Assembly (NCBI GenBank): GCA_913049615.1
Contig: CAJWZI010000103.1
Coordinates: 1-6,334 of the forward strand
From: an uncultured Alphaproteobacteria bacterium
GTDB taxonomy: Bacteria > Pseudomonadota > Alphaproteobacteria > GCA-2731375
Length of the DNA: 6,334 nt
Direction: 5' to 3'
Positions 1 through 4,093 of this stretch are shown piece after piece. The position numbers and the translations under genes were made by a program. Within the stretch, counting starts at the first letter, position 1, and each line of letters starts with the position of its first letter. Below the pieces are notes generated by a model, which saw only the letters and a program-made list of their open reading frames with translations, was not told the DNA's origin and did no database searches.

Positions 1-102
1 GGTGGTTACCGCGAGCATGACATCCTTATCATTAGCGAGCATGGTGCCGAAAAATTCACCATCTTCCCCTTCGGGCCGGCTCACAATATTATCCCAGCCT
101 AA
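1..102 (+). CDS. M24-family metallopeptidase, C-terminal end only (Xaa-Pro peptidase/creatinase fold)
   Basis: The reading frame open from the first base gives 33 residues and ends in TAA at 100-102; the start lies outside the window. The fragment begins GGYREHDIL, continues with a short acidic turn (SEHGAEKFT) and ends FPFGPAHNIIPA. This matches the last strand and tail of M24 pita-bread-fold proteins, where a G-G-[YF]-R-x-x-D segment followed by a 'TexGxexLT' turn closes the catalytic domain. M24 members include prolidases, Xaa-Pro aminopeptidases, creatinase and DMSP- or ectoine-related hydrolases. The fragment cannot separate these. The usual last metal-ligand region (R-x-E-D in prolidases) reads R-E-H-D here, closer to the creatinase-like R-H-S-D branch, so peptidase activity should not be assumed. 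The next gene starts 21 bp downstream on the same strand, which suggests an operon. Family confidence is good; function is open. Confidence 0.72.
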   Translation, partial: GGYREHDILIISEHGAEKFTIFPFGPAHNIIPA

Positions 103-123
103 TACTCGAGTCTGGAGGTCTCC

Positions 124-1191
124 ATGCAGTTCGGTTGGCTTACACTTTCCCTCTCTCCTTCCGGCGATGAGGACGCCGCGCGAATAGAGCAGCAAATCGA
201 ACAGGTCTGCTATGCCGAGAAACTTGGATTTTCGGATGTCTGGCTGACTGAGCATTATTTTACCGGCGAGAGTGTCTATAATGACGCCGTGGTTTTCGCT
301 GCGGCCCTGGCTATGCGAACAGAACGCATTCGCATCGGTTTCGCAGTGTTGCAAATGCCCTTTCACCATCCCATCCGCCTGGCCACGCAATTGGCCCTGC
401 TAGACAACCTCTCAAAAGGTCGTATTGATGTGGGCGTGGGGAAGGGCACTATTTATAATGAGTACGAGTTTGTTGGACACGGCTTGCGCAGCGACGACAG
501 CCGGGAACGTATGGATGAGGCTCTCGATATCTTGCAACGAGCCTGGACAGAGGCACCGTTAAAATACGACGGCAAATTTCATTGCTTGGAAATTCCCGAA
601 CTTCGTCCCCGGCCTGTGCAACAACCAGGCCCACCCTTGTGGCGCAGCGTGATCTCGCCCAATTCATTCGAAGAGTGTGGCCGCCTCGGCATTCCCATAC
701 TAACTGCTCGCCTTAGCGTAGAAAGTATCAAGGAGCGGTGGCAAACCTATCATGCCGGCCTGGAGCAAGGCGGACATGACGAGACAACTCAGAACCGACT
801 AATGTCCCAAATCGCCTTGTGGCGAAATGTCTACGTCGCAGACAGCGACGCCCAGGCGGAGGATGAGCTTAGTCAACTGCTCCTCGATACCCGCGCGCAT
901 ATGATGCACGTACGAGAGGCCCATAACCCCAGTGACTTCGAGATTGACCCGAACATGTTGAACCCCTGGACCAACCCCGCTATCAGCGACGCCGATGCCT
1001 TGCCCTATACTCTTGAATCGGGCTGCCTTTATGGTTCGCCAGCACGCGTCAAGGAGCAGGTGGCGGAACTGCATGACGTAGGCGTTAGGCACCTTTTATG
1101 CCAAACCGGATTTGGCGATATGCAACACGAAAAAAACCTAACCTCCATGCGCAACTTTGGCGAGAAGGTGATGCCGACATTCACCGGCTAG
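124..1191 (+). CDS. LLM-class (luciferase-like) flavin-dependent oxidoreductase
   Basis: This 355-residue protein matches the bacterial luciferase-like monooxygenase superfamily along its whole length. Such TIM-barrel enzymes use reduced flavin (FMNH2, or F420 in some lineages) and usually O2 to oxidise small organic substrates in the cytoplasm. Visible landmarks are the first strand MQFGWLTLS, the barrel segment GFSDVWLTEHYF with the E43-H44 pair typical of the family, the segment RIRIGFAVLQMPFHHPIRLA, the glycine-rich GRIDVGVGKG, the helix DDSRERMDEALDILQRAW, and the C-terminal G-x-L-Y-G-S-P-A-R-V-K-E-Q motif common to this family. There is no signal peptide or membrane segment. The ATG at 124 is well supported by GGAGG at 114-118 with a 5-nt spacer. 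It follows the M24 gene by 21 bp, so co-transcription is likely. Its TAG (1189-1191) overlaps the stop of the opposing SDR gene. Substrate and F420 versus FMN use cannot be told. Length is normal for the family. Confidence 0.9.
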   Translation: MQFGWLTLSLSPSGDEDAARIEQQIEQVCYAEKLGFSDVWLTEHYFTGESVYNDAVVFAAALAMRTERIRIGFAVLQMPFHHPIRLATQLALLDNLSKGRIDVGVGKGTIYNEYEFVGHGLRSDDSRERMDEALDILQRAWTEAPLKYDGKFHCLEIPELRPRPVQQPGPPLWRSVISPNSFEECGRLGIPILTARLSVESIKERWQTYHAGLEQGGHDETTQNRLMSQIALWRNVYVADSDAQAEDELSQLLLDTRAHMMHVREAHNPSDFEIDPNMLNPWTNPAISDADALPYTLESGCLYGSPARVKEQVAELHDVGVRHLLCQTGFGDMQHEKNLTSMRNFGEKVMPTFTG

Positions 1192-1967
1192 GCATTCTTG
1201 ATGGTCAAGCCTGCATCCACTGGTAGAACGGCACCGTTCATATAACTGGACGCCGGCAACACGAAATTTAGGGTCCCGTGAGCGACTTCCTCCGGATCGG
1301 CGTAGCGGCGCAGGGGTACGCGCCTCTTAGCAAAAATTGTTTTGTGCTCTTCCTTGATATGCTGGGTCATGCCAGTTCGAATAGCGCCAGGGCAGATGCA
1401 GTTGACGGTGATGCCCTCCCGTCCCAGTTCTACCGCAAGGGAGCGCGTCAGACCAATCACGCCGTGTTTAGCGGACGTATAGGGACTCGTTTCCGGAGTA
1501 GCACCCAGGCCCTCCGTCGATGCGATATTGACGATGCGTCCACCTTCGCTTTTACGCAGATGCGGCAGTGCAGCACGAATAGTGCGGGTATGGGCGCGCA
1601 GCAGAATGTCCAGATGCCGATCCCAGATCTCTTCGTAATCGTCATCGTCGATCAGGGTATGTTTGGAAATTCCGGCATTGTTAACCAAAATGTCAATTCC
1701 GCCTAAATTATCCGCGACCTCGGCAATTACGATTTTAATGCGTTCCAGATTAGCCAGGTCCAGGGTCCAGCCCTTGGCACTTAAACCTGCTTCTGTGATC
1801 TCTGCTACCACGGCCTCCACGCCCTCGGCATTGATATCAGTGACGGCCACGTGGGCTCCCTCGTCAGCAAACAAATGCGCAGTGGCGCGGCCCATGCCGC
1901 TTGCCGCACCCGTGACGATGGCAACCTTACCAGCGATGGAACGGCTGAGCTTCGACAGTCTTGTCAT
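1188..1967 (-). CDS. SDR-family NAD-dependent oxidoreductase with atypical active site (Asn replaced by Leu)
   Basis: This 259-residue classical short-chain dehydrogenase/reductase is the last gene of the three-gene minus-strand operon. The Rossmann glycine motif TGAASGMG is at residues 19-26. Asp44 at the end of beta-2 (VTDIN) favours NAD(H) over NADP(H). NNAG is at 96-99, catalytic Ser150 lies in NIASTEG, and YTSAK gives Tyr163 and Lys167. The tail GAVLPVDAGLTIKNA resembles the usual 'xxVDGG' end. The helix that normally carries the fourth catalytic residue (D-V-N-L-x-G in most SDRs) reads D-I-L-L-R-A, so the tetrad Asn appears to be Leu122. The segment around LGREGITVNCICPGAIRTGM is close to a recognisable branch of unassigned SDRs. 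The ATG at 1967 is preceded by TACGGAGGAA; GGAGG lies at 1977-1973 with a 5-nt spacer. The upstream SDR gene stops 21 bp before. The substrate is unknown, probably a secondary alcohol/ketone or a ring alcohol. Confidence 0.9.
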   Translation of the reverse strand: MTRLSKLSRSIAGKVAIVTGAASGMGRATAHLFADEGAHVAVTDINAEGVEAVVAEITEAGLSAKGWTLDLANLERIKIVIAEVADNLGGIDILVNNAGISKHTLIDDDDYEEIWDRHLDILLRAHTRTIRAALPHLRKSEGGRIVNIASTEGLGATPETSPYTSAKHGVIGLTRSLAVELGREGITVNCICPGAIRTGMTQHIKEEHKTIFAKRRVPLRRYADPEEVAHGTLNFVLPASSYMNGAVLPVDAGLTIKNA

Positions 1968-1988
1968 GCTTTCCTCCGTAAATCTCTT

Positions 1989-2753
1989 CTATCGCCCGCC
2001 GGACACGGCTAGGGTATGGCCGGTGATATAACTGGCCTCATCACTCAGCAAAAACAGGATGGCGTTAGCTACCTCTGCCGGTTCGCCCAAACGGCCCATT
2101 GGGGTCAAAGTCATCGGACCCAAGGTCATGGTCTCTTGTAACTTTCGCAGACCTGGGCCCACTCGGTCCGTATCGATGGGTCCGGGCGCCACGGCATTAA
2201 CGGTGATATTGTATTCTGCCAATTCGATAGCCACGTCACGAACAAACCCATGTACCCCGGCCTTACAGGCGGAATAGGCCGCGCCGCCAGTACTAAGCGC
2301 TGTCCAGGGCGTGCCTTCACGGGAGCCTGATGACAGGCAGACAATACGTCCCTGGCGCCGCTTTATCATATGCGGCGCCGCGTACCGGGTGCACAAAAAT
2401 GTCCCGCGCAGATTGAGCCGCAAAGTGAAGTCCCAATCCTCAACCGACATTTCCCAAATTTTAGCATTACGCGCACCGCCTAGATTGTTGACCAAGCCAT
2501 CGATTTGGCCAAAACATGAAATGGCAGATGTAATGAGATCCTGTACGACGGTTTCATCTGTAATGTCACCAATAACCGTATGGACGGCTAGGCCTGAAGC
2601 CTTAACATCGTCAGCCGTATTGGCAAGCGCCTCTTCGTCTAAATCGCCCAACACTAATTGTGCTCCCTCCGCTGCCAGGCGCAAGGCTGTGGAGCGGCCC
2701 AGGCCGTGAGCCGCACCAGTCACTACGACGACCTTATCCCGCATTCGGGCCAA
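1989..2753 (-). CDS. SDR-family NAD-dependent oxidoreductase (FabG/3-ketoacyl reductase-like fold)
   Basis: This classical SDR is 254 residues long from the TTG at 2753, or 251 from the ATG at 2744. With the TTG start, TGAAHGLG lies at residues 12-19. Asp37 (LGDLD) indicates NAD(H) preference, and NNLG replaces NNAG at 89-92. Asn114 in LRLNLRG, Ser142 in IVCLSSGS, Tyr160 and Lys164 in YSACK complete the catalytic tetrad. The Ser-to-Tyr distance (18) is about five residues longer than in the neighbouring SDR (13), which implies a bigger loop beside the active site. The C-terminus ITGHTLAVSGGR has Ser where most members have Asp (VDGG). Start choice is uncertain. TTG has a weak GGCGGA Shine-Dalgarno 6 nt upstream and begins 2 bp after the PLP-enzyme stop, fitting translational coupling. 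The ATG is closer to the usual SDR N-terminus but has no ribosome-binding site. The substrate is unknown; it may act in series with the other SDR. Confidence 0.9.
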   Translation of the reverse strand: MARMRDKVVVVTGAAHGLGRSTALRLAAEGAQLVLGDLDEEALANTADDVKASGLAVHTVIGDITDETVVQDLITSAISCFGQIDGLVNNLGGARNAKIWEMSVEDWDFTLRLNLRGTFLCTRYAAPHMIKRRQGRIVCLSSGSREGTPWTALSTGGAAYSACKAGVHGFVRDVAIELAEYNITVNAVAPGPIDTDRVGPGLRKLQETMTLGPMTLTPMGRLGEPAEVANAILFLLSDEASYITGHTLAVSGGR

Positions 2754-2755
2754 AG

Positions 2756-3844
2756 TTAGTCCGCCATATGGAAGCCAGGGGTCGACCGCATCAAGCCGAT
2801 TTCGTCCTCGGTCATATACTCCTCAATAGGTTCGAACAGCGGTGAGGAGAGATAACGCTCCGAGGTATCCGGTAACATGGCTAGAATGACTGACCCGGTC
2901 TCTGCTTTTTCAGCGATCTGCATGGCGATAGCAAAGGTGGAACCGCCTGACACACCCGTCATGATGCCTTCCTTGGCAGCTAGCTTGCTGGCCCATTCGA
3001 TACCCACGGGGCCTGGCACCGGGATCACATCGTCATAGTAGTTGTTGTCTATGGCCTCTTGAAGCACCAGCGGAATGAAATTCGGCGTCCAACCTTGAAT
3101 AAGATGGGGTTCCCATGCGGAATGACCAGCGGCAGGTCCCCCCTCGTCCGTACGCTCCTGGTCAATGCCGCTGCCAACAAGTTGGGCGTTCGCAGGTTCC
3201 AACAGAATAATTTTGGTATCTGGACGTTCCTTTCGCAGCACCCGGCCAATGCCTGTCACTGTACCGCCAGTGCCATAGCCTGTGACCACATAATCCAACC
3301 GCTGGCCATCGAAATCCGCCATTATCTCCCGGGCCGTGGTATTCTCGTGAATATCTGAGTTGTCCGGTGTCTCAAACTGCCGTGCCAAGAACCCACCGTT
3401 GGAGGCTGCTAGTTCTTTGGCTTTCTGGTACATTCCATAGCTCCCTTGTTCCCGCGGGGTCAGCACCACCTTAGCCCCCAGAAACCGCATCAACCGGCGG
3501 CGCTCCACAGAGAAACTATCCGCCATGGTAACTACTAGTGGATAACCCTTTGCGGCGCAGACCATGGCCAGGCCGATGCCCGTATTGCCGCTCGTCGATT
3601 CCACAACCGTTTGTCCCGGCTTCAGGTCGCCGCGCGCCTCGGCCTGCTCGATAATAGCGATAGCCAGCCGATCCTTGACAGAGGCCGCTGGATTGAAAAA
3701 TTCGGCCTTCACGTAGATGATCACGCCTTCAGGCGCAAGATTGTTGATTCGAATGCAGGGCGTATCGCCGATGGTTTCCAAAACGGAGGCATAGAGCTCC
3801 CCTCGCCCCTTAGTGGAACGGGAATTATTGTTGGACGATGTCAC
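2756..3844 (-). CDS. PLP-dependent cysteine synthase-family protein (CysK/CBS fold, divergent substrate loop)
   Basis: This 362-residue fold-type II PLP enzyme is the first gene of the minus-strand operon. The O-acetylserine sulfhydrylase/cystathionine beta-synthase landmarks are all present. N-P-A-A-S-V-K-D-R gives the PLP Schiff-base Lys57, TSGNTG (84-89) is the substrate-binding loop, GYGTGGTVTG (189-198) is the phosphate-binding loop, and GVSGGST (297-303) and LPDTSERYLS (324-333) follow. The reaction is probably beta-replacement or beta-elimination on a serine- or cysteine-type amino acid. Two features separate it from housekeeping CysK. The loop between LLEPA and PHLIQG is about 10-16 residues longer than in typical CysK. 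The usual QGIGAGF active-site segment reads QGWTPNF, so the substrate may not be O-acetylserine. There are no CBS domains, haem site or signal peptide. The start is GTG (3844-3842), supported by the purine run GAGAGAGA at 3858-3851 with a 6-nt spacer. No ATG in frame precedes the conserved core. Confidence 0.88.
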   Translation of the reverse strand: MTSSNNNSRSTKGRGELYASVLETIGDTPCIRINNLAPEGVIIYVKAEFFNPAASVKDRLAIAIIEQAEARGDLKPGQTVVESTSGNTGIGLAMVCAAKGYPLVVTMADSFSVERRRLMRFLGAKVVLTPREQGSYGMYQKAKELAASNGGFLARQFETPDNSDIHENTTAREIMADFDGQRLDYVVTGYGTGGTVTGIGRVLRKERPDTKIILLEPANAQLVGSGIDQERTDEGGPAAGHSAWEPHLIQGWTPNFIPLVLQEAIDNNYYDDVIPVPGPVGIEWASKLAAKEGIMTGVSGGSTFAIAMQIAEKAETGSVILAMLPDTSERYLSSPLFEPIEEYMTEDEIGLMRSTPGFHMAD

Positions 3845-3865
3845 AATGGCTCTCTCTCAGATGAA

Positions 3866-3893
3866 ATAATGGGAATTGCCGGATCAATGCCAA
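3866..3893 (-). promoter_or_regulatory. Candidate promoter of the PLP/SDR operon (ambiguous sigma-70 or sigma-54 reading)
   Basis: On the minus strand, TTGGCA (3893-3888) and CATTAT (3871-3866) are spaced by 16 nt and match the sigma-70 -35 and -10 boxes at 5/6 and 4/6 positions. The same stretch can be read as a sigma-54 site: TGGCA, N6, CGGCA keeps the invariant GG and GC at the correct spacing, but with mismatches elsewhere. The sigma-54 reading would give a leader of about 22 nt, which fits the Shine-Dalgarno at 3858-3851 better. The sigma-70 reading puts the start very close to it. I cannot decide between the two. Confidence 0.3.
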
Positions 3894-3902
3894 TCTTGGC
3901 AT
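3887..3902. promoter_or_regulatory. 16-bp inverted repeat ATGCCAA-TC-TTGGCAT, possible operator
   Basis: The two perfect 7-bp arms are separated by only 2 bp. A further ATGCC half-site occurs at 3909-3913 and ATGCCA at 3917-3922, so the same hexamer appears about every 8-22 bp. The palindrome overlaps the upstream box of the candidate operon promoter, which is the usual position for a repressor or proximal activator. The cognate regulator is not in the window. Confidence 0.4.
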
Positions 3903-3935
3903 AGGACGATGCCGTAATGCCAGACCATGATTGAT

Positions 3936-3948
3936 TTTGTCAGACAAA
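3936..3948. promoter_or_regulatory. 13-bp perfect palindrome TTTGTCAGACAAA, GntR/FadR-type operator candidate
   Basis: The 6-bp arms are perfect around a single central base. The core fits T-N-G-T-N3-A-C-N-A, the form described for operators of FadR-subfamily GntR regulators such as LldR. It lies about 90 bp upstream of the GTG of the PLP enzyme gene and about 45 bp upstream of the candidate promoter. Assignment to GntR is by motif form only; no GntR gene is in view. Confidence 0.4.
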
Positions 3949-4030
3949 GTTTGAAATTGATGTCAGCTTTAATCAAACAAAAAATATTATGATTGCCCTA
4001 ATCGACGCGGGTGACGCCATATCGTTCACA

Positions 4031-4043
4031 ACAAATAATTTGT
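4031..4043. repeat. 13-bp AT-rich palindrome ACAAATAATTTGT
   Basis: Perfect 6-bp arms surround one central A. The half-sites (ACAAA/TTTGT) are the same pentamer as in the palindrome at 3936-3948 but in the opposite arrangement. It lies 50 bp beyond the stop of the Mo enzyme gene. It may be a second operator or a chance AT-rich dyad. Confidence 0.3.
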
Positions 4044-4069
4044 GGATGGTCGCATCTATATCCTTGGCA

Positions 4070-4093
4070 GGTATTGCAAATTGCCGCAATACC
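4070..4093 (-). terminator. Stem-loop directly after the Mo-oxidoreductase stop codon
   Basis: GGTATTGC (4070-4077) and GCAATACC (4086-4093) form a perfect 8-bp stem with an 8-nt loop. The stem abuts the TAG stop (4096-4094) on the minus strand. No T-tract follows on that strand, so it is not a textbook intrinsic terminator. A 3'-end-stabilising hairpin or weak, factor-assisted terminator is the best reading. Confidence 0.45.

Larger units (their letters stand above)
3845..4093. promoter_or_regulatory. Intergenic regulatory region between Mo-oxidoreductase and PLP/SDR operon
   Basis: This 249-bp non-coding gap is more AT-rich than the flanking genes. It lies between the stop of the molybdopterin enzyme gene and the GTG of the PLP enzyme gene, both on the minus strand. 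It holds, from the right: a strong stem-loop touching the stop codon, the palindrome ACAAATAATTTGT, an A-rich run (3977-3984), the palindrome TTTGTCAGACAAA, and a near-palindrome ATGCCAA-TC-TTGGCAT overlapping a candidate promoter. ACAAA/TTTGT occurs five times between 3936 and 4043. No convincing coding frame is seen. This density of dyad symmetry implies a separately regulated promoter for the downstream operon rather than simple read-through from the Mo enzyme gene. Confidence 0.6.

Noticed and set aside
1..102. Assignment of the M24 fragment to DMSP lyase DddP
   Set aside because: Only 33 residues are visible and the R-E-H-D ending does not specifically point to DddP. The link to sulfur metabolism would be guesswork.
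1197..1209. CTTGA-TGG-TCAAG dyad near the convergent stops as a terminator
   Set aside because: The stem is only 5 bp, lies inside SDR coding sequence and has no T-tract.
1278..1706. 142-residue + strand open frame opposite the second SDR
   Set aside because: It is antisense to a well-supported SDR, matches no family and has no Shine-Dalgarno. Its composition looks like a reverse-complement shadow.
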